Source: Halieaceae bacterium MED-G27 (lineage in GTDB: Bacteria > Pseudomonadota > Gammaproteobacteria > Pseudomonadales > Halieaceae). From it: DNA of 64,000 bases. Made by a program: the position numbers and the translations under genes. The notes beneath the pieces were generated by a model. That model saw only the letters and a program-made list of their open reading frames with translations. It searched no databases and was not told the DNA's origin. Of this stretch, positions 1 to 9,318 are shown piece after piece (the first letter of the stretch is position 1; each line of letters starts with the position of its first letter). The DNA lies in assembly GCA_002456975.1 (NCBI GenBank), contig NTKA01000004.1, forward strand, positions 1-64,000, read 5' to 3'.

Positions 1-36
1 GAAACTAGAAGTATATCCCTGCTGGACCTTATTATG

Positions 37-51
37 GTTCTAAAATAGAAC
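37..51. promoter_or_regulatory. Palindromic operator candidate 1 upstream of aceE
   Basis: GTTCTAAAATAGAAC is a perfect inverted repeat (GTTCTA-N3-TAGAAC). It matches the second palindrome at 111-125 in both arms, and the two centres lie 74 bp apart, close to seven helical turns. It does not resemble the PdhR consensus (TTGGT-N3-ACCAA) or the HexR site. The regulator is unknown. Confidence 0.55.
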
Positions 52-110
52 TATATGGTTATTTTCATTTAATAAGATTATTCTGATTCTTGAGCTTAGC
101 AGATAATTAA

Positions 111-125
111 GTTCTAAATTAGAAC
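111..125. promoter_or_regulatory. Palindromic operator candidate 2 upstream of aceE
   Basis: GTTCTAAATTAGAAC has the same GTTCTA-N3-TAGAAC arms as the copy at 37-51. A possible promoter, TTGAGC at 90-95 with a weak -10 at 113-118 (17-bp spacer), would place this palindrome on the -10, so a bound protein would repress. The promoter assignment is inference. Confidence 0.55.
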
Positions 126-153
126 TAATAATATCTTTCCGGGGGTAAGGCAT

Positions 154-2805
154 ATGTCAGCAGATCTGGATCCTATTGAGGTTCGCGAGTGGCTTGATTC
201 ATTCGATGCAGTTCGTCGGCACAACAGCGACAAAGCATCGGGCAAGCTTGTGGTGCAGCTGAACGATTACGCGCGCCAGCAGGGTGTCAACCTGCCAACC
301 TCGATTACCACGCCATTCAAAAACACCATCGAGCCCGAAGATGAGCGAGTAATGCCCGGTGACCTGTTTATGGAGCGACGCATCCGCTCGCTAATTCGCT
401 GGAATGCCATGGCGATGGTGATGCGAGCCAACGATAACGAGGATGGTCTTGGCGGGCATATCTCAAGCTTCTCCTCGAGCGCCACGCTCTACGACGTAGG
501 CATGAACTACTTTTTTCGGGGTACCGGTAACGGACACCCGGGCGACTTGATCTTCTATCAAGGGCACAGTGCTCCTGGCATGTACGCACGCTCTTACTTG
601 GAAGGCGTATTTGACGAGTCGCAGTTGGAGAACTTCCGTCGTGAGGTGTCAGGTAACGGTCTGTCCTCTTATCCGCACCCCTGGCTAATGCCCAACTACT
701 GGCAGTTCCCTACTGTATCGATGGGTCTGGGTCCGATTCAGGCCATCTATCAAGCGCATGTGATGAAGTATCAGCAAAAGCGCGGTTTGGTTGATCACCG
801 AGATCGAAAGATCTGGTGTTTCATGGGCGATGGCGAGTGCGATGAACCCGAGTCTTTGGGTGCCATCGGCCTCGCCGGAAGAGAGAAACTCGGCAATCTT
901 CATTTTGTTGTGAACTGTAACTTACAGCGACTCGATGGGCCGGTTCGCGGTAACGGCAAGATTATTCAAGAGCTCGAGGGCGTATTTCGCGGCGCGGGTT
1001 GGAACGTGATCAAGGTGGTCTGGGGTCGGCGTTGGGATCCACTCCTTGAGCGCGATAAGTCTGGTTTGCTCGTGAAGCGCATGAATGAAGTCTGCGATGG
1101 CGAGCTCCAGAACTGTAAGTTCAACGGCGGTGCTTACACCCGAGAGCATTTCTTCGGCAAGTATCCAGAGACCATGGATCTGGTTAAAGACCTGAGCGAT
1201 GAGGACATCATGTACCTCAATCGCGGTGGTCACGACCCCTACAAGGTGTATGCGGCGTACGCGGCGGCCTGCGAAGAAACTGAGCGCCCGACCGTTATTC
1301 TGGCGATGACTGTTAAGGGTTATGGCACCAGCGAGGCGGGTGAGGCGAGTAACGAAACTCACTCGCTGAAAAAGCTAGACCTGAAGAGCCTCAAGGCGTT
1401 CCGAGACCGGTTTGGTGTGCCCATCTCCGATAAGGACCTCAAGGACGTGCCGTTTTATCGGCCGCCTGAGGACAGCCCCGAAATGCGCTACCTCAGGGAG
1501 CGTCGAGCCGAGTTGGGTGGCAGCATCCCAGCGCGCCGTGCGACATCGTACTCCTTGCCCGCGCCAGCGCTTTCCACTTACGCCAGTCAGTTGAAAGGTA
1601 GCGGGAAGCGAGAGATCTCAACCACGATGGCATTCGTTCGAGTGTTGTCGTCATTGGTTAAAGACAAGGAAATCGGGCAGCGTGTTGTGCCTATTGTCCC
1701 AGACGAAGCGCGTACCTTCGGTATGGAGGGAATGTTCCGTCAGTTGGGTATCTACTCATCGGTGGGGCAGAACTACACGCCCCACGATGCCGGCCAAATT
1801 CTCTATTACAAAGAGGAAGAGACTGGACAGATTCTCGAGGAAGGTATTAACGAGGCAGGCGCATTTTCAGCCTGGCTGGCCTGCGCGACTTCCTATTCGG
1901 TATCCGATTACCCCATGGTGCCTTTCTACATCTTTTACTCGATGTTTGGCTTCCAGCGGATTCACGATTTGGCGTGGGCCGCGGGTGATAGCCAGGCGCG
2001 AGGTTTCCTGATCGGAGCGACCGCGGGCCGAACCACCCTGAATGGTGAAGGCCTGCAGCACCAGGACGGTCATAGTCATCTGATGGCGACAACCATTCCT
2101 AACTGCATCAGCTACGACCCCACCTACAGCTACGAACTGGCCACGATCATTAACTCTGGCATGAAGCGGATGTTTGAAGACGGCGACAATGTCTTCTACT
2201 ACATCACCACCATGAACGAGAACTACGCGCATCCTGACATGCCCGAGGGTGTTGAAGAGGGCATTGTTCGCGGCCTCTATCCATTGAAGCACAGCACCAC
2301 CAAGCACAAGCTCAAGGTTCAGCTGATGGGGTCGGGCACCATCATGCGTGAGGTTGAGGCGGCTGCTGAGATTCTCGAGCGTCAATACAAGGTGGCGGCC
2401 GACATCTGGAGTGTGACCAGTATCAACGAGTTGGCACGAGACGGGCAGCGAATCAGTCGCTACAACATGATGAATCCGGCTGCAGAGCCTGAAGTGCCCT
2501 ATGTCACGCAATGCTTCGCAGAGACCGAGGGACCTATCATCGCTGCGACCGACTATATCCGCGCCCAAACCAATCAGATTCGCGAATTTATGCCGCGCTC
2601 GTTTACGGTTCTGGGTACCGATGGCTACGGTCGCAGCGATACCCGTGCGCAATTGCGTGAGTTCTTTGAGGTCGATCGACGCTATATCGTGTTGGCAGCT
2701 ATGACATCGCTGGTGGAAGCGGGTGATGTGAAGCGAGAGGTGATTGCCAAGGTCATGAACGATCTTGGTATAGACCCCAGCAAGCCCGATCCAATGACGG
2801 TGTAA
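154..2805 (+). CDS. aceE: Pyruvate dehydrogenase E1 component, homodimeric type
   Basis: This is the thiamine-diphosphate E1 subunit that decarboxylates pyruvate and acetylates the lipoyl groups of E2. It has 883 residues, against 887 in E. coli. The ThDP motif starts GDGECDEPES at residues 225-234 and is followed by NCN at 254-256. The stretches FGMEGMFRQLGIYS, GFQRIHDLAWAAGD and TTLNGEGLQHQDGHSH are hallmarks of the homodimeric family. The ATG at 154 follows a purine-rich GGGGGTAAGG. aceF starts 13 bases after the stop, so the two form an operon. No lpd gene follows, so E3 must be encoded elsewhere. Control probably runs through the two upstream palindromes. Confidence 0.97.
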   Translation: MSADLDPIEVREWLDSFDAVRRHNSDKASGKLVVQLNDYARQQGVNLPTSITTPFKNTIEPEDERVMPGDLFMERRIRSLIRWNAMAMVMRANDNEDGLGGHISSFSSSATLYDVGMNYFFRGTGNGHPGDLIFYQGHSAPGMYARSYLEGVFDESQLENFRREVSGNGLSSYPHPWLMPNYWQFPTVSMGLGPIQAIYQAHVMKYQQKRGLVDHRDRKIWCFMGDGECDEPESLGAIGLAGREKLGNLHFVVNCNLQRLDGPVRGNGKIIQELEGVFRGAGWNVIKVVWGRRWDPLLERDKSGLLVKRMNEVCDGELQNCKFNGGAYTREHFFGKYPETMDLVKDLSDEDIMYLNRGGHDPYKVYAAYAAACEETERPTVILAMTVKGYGTSEAGEASNETHSLKKLDLKSLKAFRDRFGVPISDKDLKDVPFYRPPEDSPEMRYLRERRAELGGSIPARRATSYSLPAPALSTYASQLKGSGKREISTTMAFVRVLSSLVKDKEIGQRVVPIVPDEARTFGMEGMFRQLGIYSSVGQNYTPHDAGQILYYKEEETGQILEEGINEAGAFSAWLACATSYSVSDYPMVPFYIFYSMFGFQRIHDLAWAAGDSQARGFLIGATAGRTTLNGEGLQHQDGHSHLMATTIPNCISYDPTYSYELATIINSGMKRMFEDGDNVFYYITTMNENYAHPDMPEGVEEGIVRGLYPLKHSTTKHKLKVQLMGSGTIMREVEAAAEILERQYKVAADIWSVTSINELARDGQRISRYNMMNPAAEPEVPYVTQCFAETEGPIIAATDYIRAQTNQIREFMPRSFTVLGTDGYGRSDTRAQLREFFEVDRRYIVLAAMTSLVEAGDVKREVIAKVMNDLGIDPSKPDPMTV

Positions 2806-2818
2806 GAGGTAACCGACG

Positions 2819-4549
2819 ATGACAAATAAGACAGTCGTAGTACCTGATATTGGCGGTGCCGAAGGCGCCGAGGTGGTCGAGTTGCTGGTATCGGTGGGTG
2901 ATGTAATAGAGTTGGAGCAGAGCTTGATCGTGCTCGAGTCCGACAAGGCATCGATGGAAATCCCATCGGCAGAAGCCGGCACTGTGACAGAGATTCGGGT
3001 CGCGGTTGGCGATCAGTTGTCCGAAGGCGATGTCATCCTCATGGTTGAATCGCCAGCGGCTGCGAGCGAGGCGGCTGCAGCGGCGCCGGGAGCTAGTGAA
3101 GACCCTGCTGGTCAGCTTGAGTCTGAAACCGCATCTGAGACCGATGCGATCTTGGATTCGTCAACAGTTGCCGATGTTTCAGCTAGTGCAAGCTCAACCG
3201 ATGCAAGCTCAGCTGATGAAGGTTCTAATGAAATCGAGGTGCTGGTTCCAGACATCGGCACTGACGGTGATGTCGAAGTAGTCGAGCTCTGTGTATCGGT
3301 TGGTGACACTGTTGCCGAGGGTGATTCTCTGGTTGTTTTGGAGTCCGATAAAGCGTCGATGGAGGTGCCTAGTACGCACGCCGGTGAAGTGCTCTCGATA
3401 CTCGTCTCCGATGGCTCACAGGTAAAGCAGGGCTCACCCCTGGTGGTTCTGACAGTCGCAGGCGTGAATGCAACACGGGTGACAGCCCCACCAGCATCAA
3501 AACCAGCATCAACTGCGGAGGTGTCTCAGGCCAAGGCGGAAGACAAACCAGCCAAGACCGAGGCGCGTAGAGTCGAGCCGGTGGCGTCAGATCCGCCGCC
3601 TTCCGCTCAGTCAGCACCAGCTGAAATATCGTTGGATGCGGCGTCTATTTATGTCGGGCCCGCGGTCCGAAAATTGGCGCGAGAGTTCGGAGTGGATCTA
3701 ACATCGGTTCGTGGCTCCGGACCCAAGGGTCGGATTGTTAAAGAAGACCTGCACACCTATGTCAGCAAACGCTTGGCCGAGCCACAGTCTGAGGTAAACG
3801 CAACCGGCTCTGGTATTCCGCTAGTGCCTGAAGTTGATTTCAGTAAGTTTGGTGAAATTCGACGCGAGGAGCGCTCGCGGATCGATAAGGTCACAGCAGC
3901 GAATATGTCGCGCTCGTGGCTGAACGTCCCGCACGTGACCCAATTCGACGACGCGGACATCACCGAGCTCGAAGCGTTCCGGCAGTCCCTAAAGCAGGAG
4001 GCCGAGCGTCGCGGCAGTAAGTTGTCGCCCGTGCCGTTCATCATCAAAGCGACGGCAATTGCCCTAAACGCGAATCCTAAACTGAAAAGCTCTCTCGCCG
4101 AGGGTGGTGAAGCGCTGATCTATAAATCCTACTGCCATATCGGAATGGCGGTGGATACGCCTTCGGGACTGGTGGTGCCCGTCATCAAGGACGTTGATAA
4201 GAAGTCGATTTGGGAGCTCAGCGATGAGATCCGCGAATTGGCAGCCAAGGCAAAAGAAAAGAAACTGCGGCCGGGTGACATGCAGGGCGCGGTGTTTACC
4301 GTGAGTAGTCTTGGTAACATCGGTGGGCGCGGTTTTACCCCAATAGTAAACGCACCCGAGGTGGCAATCCTCGGTGTGAGCAAAGCGTCGACTCAGCCGG
4401 TATGGGATGGCGAGCAGTTTGCAGCGCGCGTCATGCTGCCCCTGTCGTTGTCCTACGATCACCGAGTGGTCAACGGCGGCGATGGCGGCCGTTTCCTTAC
4501 CTACCTTGTGCAGCTATTGGCCGATATCCGTCAGCTGGCAATGCACTAG
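2819..4549 (+). CDS. aceF: Pyruvate dehydrogenase E2, dihydrolipoyl acetyltransferase
   Basis: This is the core E2 subunit that moves acetyl groups from lipoyl-lysine to CoA. Its 576 residues hold two lipoyl domains, each with an ESDKASME swivel (lysines near 43 and 178), separated by Ala/Ser/Glu-rich linkers. A peripheral-subunit-binding domain lies at about 277-311 (VGPAVRKLAREFGVDL) and the catalytic domain at about 340-576. The active-site motif reads DHRVVNG (His548) with Asn where E. coli has Asp; from memory, Azotobacter and Pseudomonas E2 also carry Asn there. The gene ends in TAG four bases from the convergent stop of ppc, leaving no room for a separate terminator. Confidence 0.97.
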   Translation: MTNKTVVVPDIGGAEGAEVVELLVSVGDVIELEQSLIVLESDKASMEIPSAEAGTVTEIRVAVGDQLSEGDVILMVESPAAASEAAAAAPGASEDPAGQLESETASETDAILDSSTVADVSASASSTDASSADEGSNEIEVLVPDIGTDGDVEVVELCVSVGDTVAEGDSLVVLESDKASMEVPSTHAGEVLSILVSDGSQVKQGSPLVVLTVAGVNATRVTAPPASKPASTAEVSQAKAEDKPAKTEARRVEPVASDPPPSAQSAPAEISLDAASIYVGPAVRKLAREFGVDLTSVRGSGPKGRIVKEDLHTYVSKRLAEPQSEVNATGSGIPLVPEVDFSKFGEIRREERSRIDKVTAANMSRSWLNVPHVTQFDDADITELEAFRQSLKQEAERRGSKLSPVPFIIKATAIALNANPKLKSSLAEGGEALIYKSYCHIGMAVDTPSGLVVPVIKDVDKKSIWELSDEIRELAAKAKEKKLRPGDMQGAVFTVSSLGNIGGRGFTPIVNAPEVAILGVSKASTQPVWDGEQFAARVMLPLSLSYDHRVVNGGDGGRFLTYLVQLLADIRQLAMH

Positions 4550-4553
4550 GTAG

Positions 4554-7169
4554 CTAGCCGGTGTTGCGCATCCCTGCAGCGACTCCGGCAATCGACACCA
4601 TCAGAGCCTTTTTTACGAGCTCGTCTTCGCCGTCGCGCACTCGGCGCAGCAATTCGATTTGCAGTAGGTTAAGCGGCGCCGTATACACGTTACGGAGGCT
4701 AATCGACTCGAGGCCCCAGGGGTCCTCAGCCAGCAGCGTCCACTCCTCCAGAAGATTGAGCAAAGTATCGATATCGCTATCGAGCTGCTGGCGCAGTTGC
4801 TCACCTAGGGGTAGCAATGCTTCTTCAACTAAGGTTGCGTCGTAAAGGCTGTTAATCAGCACATCGGATTTGGCGTAGACCATATCGAGCATCGACAATC
4901 TCGATGCAAAGAATGGCCAGGACTCGCGCATGGTGCGCAGGGTGCCGCTGTCGATTTTCTGCGCCTCTGCTAGCGCTGAGCCAGCACCTAGCCATGCTGG
5001 CAGTACGAGTCGGTTTTGCGACCAGGCAAAAATCCAGGGAATTGCGCGCAGGGTTTCGATGCCGCCATCTTTGCGGCGTCGGGCAGGGCGTGACCCTAAT
5101 GGCAGACTGGCGAGCTCCGGCTCAGGTGTTGCCTGACGAAAATACTTAACGAAATGCTCGTTGCCCCGAACCCAGCCGCGGTAGTCATCACAGGACTGGG
5201 TGGCCAGCTTGTCCATTACCCGGCGCCAGTCGTCGTTGGGAACGGGCGGCGGGGTCAGATTAGCGCGCAGGATTGCGCGGGTGTACTGCCCCAGGGTGTT
5301 AATGGCTAGCGGCTTGAGCCCTAGTTTTACCCGAATCATTTCCCCTTGTTCGGTGACTCGTAGCCCTTCGGCTAGCGTCCCGGGCGGTTGGGAGAGCAGT
5401 GCCTGGTGTGCCGGTGCACCACCACGTCCAATAGTGCCGCCGCGACCGTGAAACAGCTGTAGTTTCACGCCAGCCTTGTTACAGACATCGAGTAACTCTT
5501 CTTGGGCACGGTACTGGGCCCAGCCTGCCGCGAGCATACCCGCGTCTTTTGAACTATCCGAGTAGCCAATCATCACGACCTGTCGGTTAGCTAAGCGTGC
5601 CTTGTAATGCTTATCTGCTAGCAGTGCTGCAATGGTTGTTGCGGCACCGTCGAGATCATCAAGGGTTTCGAACAGCGGGGACACCGGCAGGTCCAGAGGC
5701 CCTCCGGTTGCCTTTAATAGCAGTTGCACGGCGAGCACATCTGACGGTGCTGAAGCCATCGAGATAACATAACAACCCAGCGCATCGCGCTGTGCCTCGG
5801 CTATCACCCGAAAGGTATCGAGTACTTCTTGGGTGTCGTCCGAGCATTGAAAGCCGATGGGTATGAGAGGCCTCGAATTGCTGATTTCGGTTTTGAGAAA
5901 TGCTTGTCGGGTCGCTTCATCCCAGTCTGCATAGTCGCCGAGCCCCAGCGCTTGCGTGATCTCGCTGACCGCCCACGTATGGCGAGTGCTTTCCTGTCTG
6001 ATATCGAGCGTAACTAGGTGTGTTCCGAAGGCTTCAAGCTTGTTGATTAGATCGAGAAGTTTGCCATCGGCAATCGCAGCCAAGCCCATGCTGAGTAGCG
6101 AGTCCCGGCATTGTTGTAAAGGATTAGTGAGCTCTTCGGTCGCGATGCTGGCTGGGATAACCCCTGTTCTCTCTTGAATGGCGTCGCCCAGCGCTTCGCG
6201 ATGTTGTCGGACGCGATCTCGGATCGGTCGCAACAGCGCTCGGTAAGGCTCCCGTTTCCCCGGAACCAGCGATTTCAGCTCATCGGTTGCTGCCGTGATT
6301 GAGAGTTCTTCGTATATCTGCGCTAGATCGCGATCGATGAGATCGGCTGCTTGCCACTGGCTCAGCTGCATCACCCGACGCGTCACTTTAGCGGTAACGT
6401 TCGGGTTGCCATCACGATCACCGCCAATCCAGCTCGATAGTCGAACCAGGGGCTCAGCGCGCTCGGGCACATCGATGGCATGTTCTGCGGCCACATCGTC
6501 TAGGTCGCGCATAAATTCGGGAATCGCATCCCAGAGCGAGTTTTCGATGACTGCAAAACTCCAGCGTGCCTCATCCACGGGTGTTGGCCGTTCCTGGAGA
6601 AACTCCTCGGTGTGCCAGATTTGTGCGATTAAGTCAGCGAGTCGTCGCGACACCTGAGCACTGCTGAGATTGCCTCGCTCGAGGTCGTTCAAGCACTCGT
6701 GAATTTCACCGTGCTTGTGAATCAGGCTTCGCCGAGTGATCTCGGTGGGGTGTGCGGTTAGTACCAAATCGATATGCAGCTTCGCGAGTGCCTCACCAAT
6801 CTCGGATTTAGTGGCGTTATCGGTCAGCCCAATGATGGTGGCTGAAATCAGCTGTTTTGCAGCAAACCGATCATCGACTGCTCGCGATGTCGTGAAGTGT
6901 TGATCGGCGATGTTGGCGAGATTCAGAAACTGTGCAAAACCCCTGGCGATCAACAATAGTGTTTCGGCATCCAGGGTTTTCAGTTCATCAAACAGATCAG
7001 CCAGAGCCGCCACATCGTTCGCATTTTTTGACGATTGACGGATCGCTTCAATTCTGTCGAAAACCGACTGGCCAGCTGAGGCTTGAATGACCTCGCCGAG
7101 TGTGTCGCCTAAAAGCCGGACGTGTTGGCGCAATGACGCCGTATCGAGGTGTCCCGATGACGCGAGCAT
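4554..7169 (-). CDS. ppc: Phosphoenolpyruvate carboxylase
   Basis: This enzyme carboxylates PEP to oxaloacetate and refills the TCA cycle. It has 871 residues, against 883 in E. coli. Visible motifs are VLTAHPTEITRR with the catalytic His near 140, GYSDSSKDAG, and FHGRGGTIGRGG followed by QPPGTLAEG. The C-terminus ends SIAGVAAGMRNTG, the usual PEPC ending. The ATG at 7169 lies only three bases after the hexR stop, so ppc appears to be co-transcribed with, and possibly translationally coupled to, hexR. That pairing suggests anaplerosis is set together with sugar catabolism. It converges with aceF. Confidence 0.97.
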   Translation of the reverse strand: MLASSGHLDTASLRQHVRLLGDTLGEVIQASAGQSVFDRIEAIRQSSKNANDVAALADLFDELKTLDAETLLLIARGFAQFLNLANIADQHFTTSRAVDDRFAAKQLISATIIGLTDNATKSEIGEALAKLHIDLVLTAHPTEITRRSLIHKHGEIHECLNDLERGNLSSAQVSRRLADLIAQIWHTEEFLQERPTPVDEARWSFAVIENSLWDAIPEFMRDLDDVAAEHAIDVPERAEPLVRLSSWIGGDRDGNPNVTAKVTRRVMQLSQWQAADLIDRDLAQIYEELSITAATDELKSLVPGKREPYRALLRPIRDRVRQHREALGDAIQERTGVIPASIATEELTNPLQQCRDSLLSMGLAAIADGKLLDLINKLEAFGTHLVTLDIRQESTRHTWAVSEITQALGLGDYADWDEATRQAFLKTEISNSRPLIPIGFQCSDDTQEVLDTFRVIAEAQRDALGCYVISMASAPSDVLAVQLLLKATGGPLDLPVSPLFETLDDLDGAATTIAALLADKHYKARLANRQVVMIGYSDSSKDAGMLAAGWAQYRAQEELLDVCNKAGVKLQLFHGRGGTIGRGGAPAHQALLSQPPGTLAEGLRVTEQGEMIRVKLGLKPLAINTLGQYTRAILRANLTPPPVPNDDWRRVMDKLATQSCDDYRGWVRGNEHFVKYFRQATPEPELASLPLGSRPARRRKDGGIETLRAIPWIFAWSQNRLVLPAWLGAGSALAEAQKIDSGTLRTMRESWPFFASRLSMLDMVYAKSDVLINSLYDATLVEEALLPLGEQLRQQLDSDIDTLLNLLEEWTLLAEDPWGLESISLRNVYTAPLNLLQIELLRRVRDGEDELVKKALMVSIAGVAAGMRNTG

Positions 7170-7172
7170 AAA

Positions 7173-8039
7173 TTATCCCTGTGGATATCGAGTGTCTTTA
7201 ACGCTGTCTTTGATTCGAGCTAGGTGGGGTGTAAACCCCTCACCGCGGCGCAATGTCACCCCGGCCGCCAGAACATCGAGAATCGTCAACTGCACGAGTC
7301 GCGACGTCATTGGCAAGTACTGTTCGGTGTCTTCTTCCACTTTGACATTGATACAACAGTGCGCCTTCTCAGCAAGCGGTGAGCCCGCCGCGGTCAAGGC
7401 AATAACAGTGGCATCGGTTTGTCGAACGATGTCCGCTGTTTCTATCAGCACCTTGGTACGACCGGTGTGAGAGATAAAGAAAAATAGGTCTCCCACCGTG
7501 CCCGAGGCAGCCAGCATGCGCAGCATTAGTGGATCTTCATGCGTGGCGACTGGCACATTAAATCGGAAGAACTTGTGTTCGGCATCGCGCGCGACCGCCG
7601 CTGAGGTGCCGAGGCCGAAGAAGTAGACACGCCTCGCCTGCGCTACCTGATCCACGGCTCGTTCAATATCGCTCAATGGCAATTCTTCTCGCGCTGTCAT
7701 CAAGGCATTGATCGCATTGTCAAACAGCTTACGCGGGTAACTGTTGATGTCGTCGCTGAAATCGACCGCGCGGCTGACATAGCGAACACCTGATGCCAGC
7801 GATCGGGCGAGTCGGAGTTTGAAGTCGGGAAAGCCCGTAGCACCGAAGCGCTTGCAGAATCGATTAACACTGGGTTCGCTGACGCCCGCGCTCGCAGCCA
7901 ACGTCGCGATACTCGAACGCGTGGTGTCCTCCGGTGCATTCAAAATCGCCGTTGCCACCTTAGTCTCGGACTTATTGAGGTCCTTGACCTGGCTTTGAAT
8001 GACGGCAAGTAAATTGGGTTCAGAGCCCATGAGACACAT
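7173..8039 (-). CDS. hexR: HexR, RpiR-family regulator of central carbon metabolism
   Basis: This is a DNA-binding repressor/activator that senses KDPG. Its 288 residues consist of an N-terminal RpiR-type helix-turn-helix (about 40-80, including VSEPSVNRFCKRFGATGFPDFKLRLA in shortened form VSEPSVNRFCKRFG) and a C-terminal SIS sugar-phosphate domain (about 130-260, with FGLGTSAAVA and ISHTGRTK). It aligns with E. coli HexR over most of its length. The start is either 8039 or the ATG at 8030; neither has a strong Shine-Dalgarno. A HexR-like palindrome lies just upstream at 8046-8060, which suggests autoregulation. It diverges from gap and is followed by ppc. Confidence 0.95.
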   Translation of the reverse strand: MCLMGSEPNLLAVIQSQVKDLNKSETKVATAILNAPEDTTRSSIATLAASAGVSEPSVNRFCKRFGATGFPDFKLRLARSLASGVRYVSRAVDFSDDINSYPRKLFDNAINALMTAREELPLSDIERAVDQVAQARRVYFFGLGTSAAVARDAEHKFFRFNVPVATHEDPLMLRMLAASGTVGDLFFFISHTGRTKVLIETADIVRQTDATVIALTAAGSPLAEKAHCCINVKVEEDTEQYLPMTSRLVQLTILDVLAAGVTLRRGEGFTPHLARIKDSVKDTRYPQG

Positions 8040-8045
8040 CCAGTT

Positions 8046-8060
8046 TGTAGGAATATTACA
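8046..8060. promoter_or_regulatory. HexR-type operator upstream of hexR
   Basis: TGTAGGAATATTACA fits TGTA-N7-TACA, the core of the gammaproteobacterial HexR site (consensus close to TGTAATAAAATTACA). It lies seven bases before the hexR start codon, a position that fits autoregulation. Confidence 0.6.
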
Positions 8061-8170
8061 AATAATGCCTCAATTAGCCTCGCAAATCATCATTTTGGCG
8101 CCCCCAGCTCGTAGAATCGTGTAATAAAACAAATAAATTGGCGGTATTCGTCGCATTTTTGTCGATTTCT

Positions 8171-8185
8171 TGTAAATTTACTACA
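8171..8185. promoter_or_regulatory. HexR-type operator upstream of gap
   Basis: TGTAAATTTACTACA fits TGTA-N7-TACA. It lies 50 bases before the gap start in the hexR/gap divergent region. A further half-match, TGTAATAAAA, lies at 8120-8129. Confidence 0.7.
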
Positions 8186-8234
8186 AAATGCTGTTTGTAA
8201 GCTCCATACTGTCAATGTAGACGAGGGACTAACC

Positions 8235-9263
8235 ATGATGAATGTTGCTATTAACGGATTTGGTCGCATTGGAAGAAACATTCTGCGGGCGTATTACGAG
8301 CGGCCCGAGATGCGGCAGCGGCTCCGAATCGTTGCAATTAATGATTTGGGAACGCCAGAGATCAATGCGCATCTGCTCCAGTTCGACACCACACACGGTC
8401 GGTTCGGAGCAGAGGTGGTGGTAGACGGTAGTGACCTGTTGGTCAACTGCGATCGCATCAACGTTTACGCGGAGCGCAATCCCGAGGACCTACCCTGGGG
8501 CGAGCTGGGCGTCGATGTGGTATTTGAGTGCACGGGTATCTTTACATCGAAATCAGCTGCCTCTGCGCACATTCGAGCCGGTGCGAAAAAAGTACTAATT
8601 TCTGCGCCATCGGGTGATGCCGACGCAACTGTGGTCTTCGGTGTGAATCACGATGTTCTTAATGGTGCGGACACCGTGGTATCCAACGCGTCCTGCACGA
8701 CTAATTGCTTGGCGCCGATTGTGGCTCCACTGCACAAGGCCATGGGTGTTGAGCAGGGATTGATGACTACGATCCATGCGTTCACTAACGATCAGAACTT
8801 GAGCGATGTGTACCACAGCGATCTCTACCGCGCGCGCTCTGCAACACAGAGCATGATCCCAACAAAGACGGGCGCTGCGGCTGCCATTGGTTTGGTGATG
8901 CCTGAGTTGGCGGGACGCCTCGATGGACTCGCGATTCGCGTACCAACGATTAACGTCTCGCTAGTGGATCTGACTTTTACTGCCTCTAGAGAGACGTCGG
9001 TGGAAGAGGTCAATGCAGTGCTTAAAGCCGCTGCGGAAGCTGATCCTCATGGCGTCCTGTCGTGCAACGAGCAGCCGCTCGTGTCGGCGGACTTCAACCA
9101 TAACCCGTTTTCTAGCAACTTCGATGCAAACCACACCCGCGTCAATGGACGCTTGGTGAAGGTGTTGTCCTGGTATGACAACGAGTGGGGCTTTTCGAAT
9201 CGCATGCTCGATACCGGCGCCTTAATGGCTGCAGGCGAGATGAGCGTGAGTCACGCGGCGTAG
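8235..9263 (+). CDS. gap: Glyceraldehyde-3-phosphate dehydrogenase, type I
   Basis: This enzyme oxidises glyceraldehyde-3-phosphate to 1,3-bisphosphoglycerate with NAD. The 342 residues start with the Rossmann motif [10 protein letters not shown]. The catalytic Cys154 is in [12 protein letters not shown] and the catalytic His is near 181 in [10 protein letters not shown]. The phosphate-site motif [12 protein letters not shown] and the C-terminal [12 protein letters not shown] are present. ATG at 8235 or 8238 follows GAGGGACT. A HexR-like operator sits just upstream and a strong rho-independent terminator follows. Proximity to hexR fits the HexR regulons described in Shewanella and related bacteria. 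Confidence 0.97.
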   Translation: MMNVAINGFGRIGRNILRAYYERPEMRQRLRIVAINDLGTPEINAHLLQFDTTHGRFGAEVVVDGSDLLVNCDRINVYAERNPEDLPWGELGVDVVFECTGIFTSKSAASAHIRAGAKKVLISAPSGDADATVVFGVNHDVLNGADTVVSNASCTTNCLAPIVAPLHKAMGVEQGLMTTIHAFTNDQNLSDVYHSDLYRARSATQSMIPTKTGAAAAIGLVMPELAGRLDGLAIRVPTINVSLVDLTFTASRETSVEEVNAVLKAAAEADPHGVLSCNEQPLVSADFNHNPFSSNFDANHTRVNGRLVKVLSWYDNEWGFSNRMLDTGALMAAGEMSVSHAA

Positions 9264-9294
9264 CCGATTAACCAGTTTGTGAGTGTGAGTGTTT

Positions 9295-9318
9295 GGGGGC
9301 CCTTGGGCCCCCTTTTTT
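9295..9318 (+). terminator. Rho-independent terminator after gap
   Basis: GGGGGCCC-TT-GGGCCCCC forms an 8-bp perfect stem with a 2-base loop, followed by six T residues. Confidence 0.9.

Noticed and set aside
37-125. PdhR or LexA sites upstream of aceE
   Set aside because: The arms GTTCTA/TAGAAC do not match TTGGT-N3-ACCAA, nor CTGT-N8-ACAG.
922-1362. A 146-codon minus-strand frame in aceE
   Set aside because: It is antisense to the ThDP domain of aceE and has no independent support.
1867-2982. A 371-codon open frame on the minus strand over aceE and aceF
   Set aside because: It is the antisense shadow of two strongly conserved genes, has no family motif and crosses their junction.
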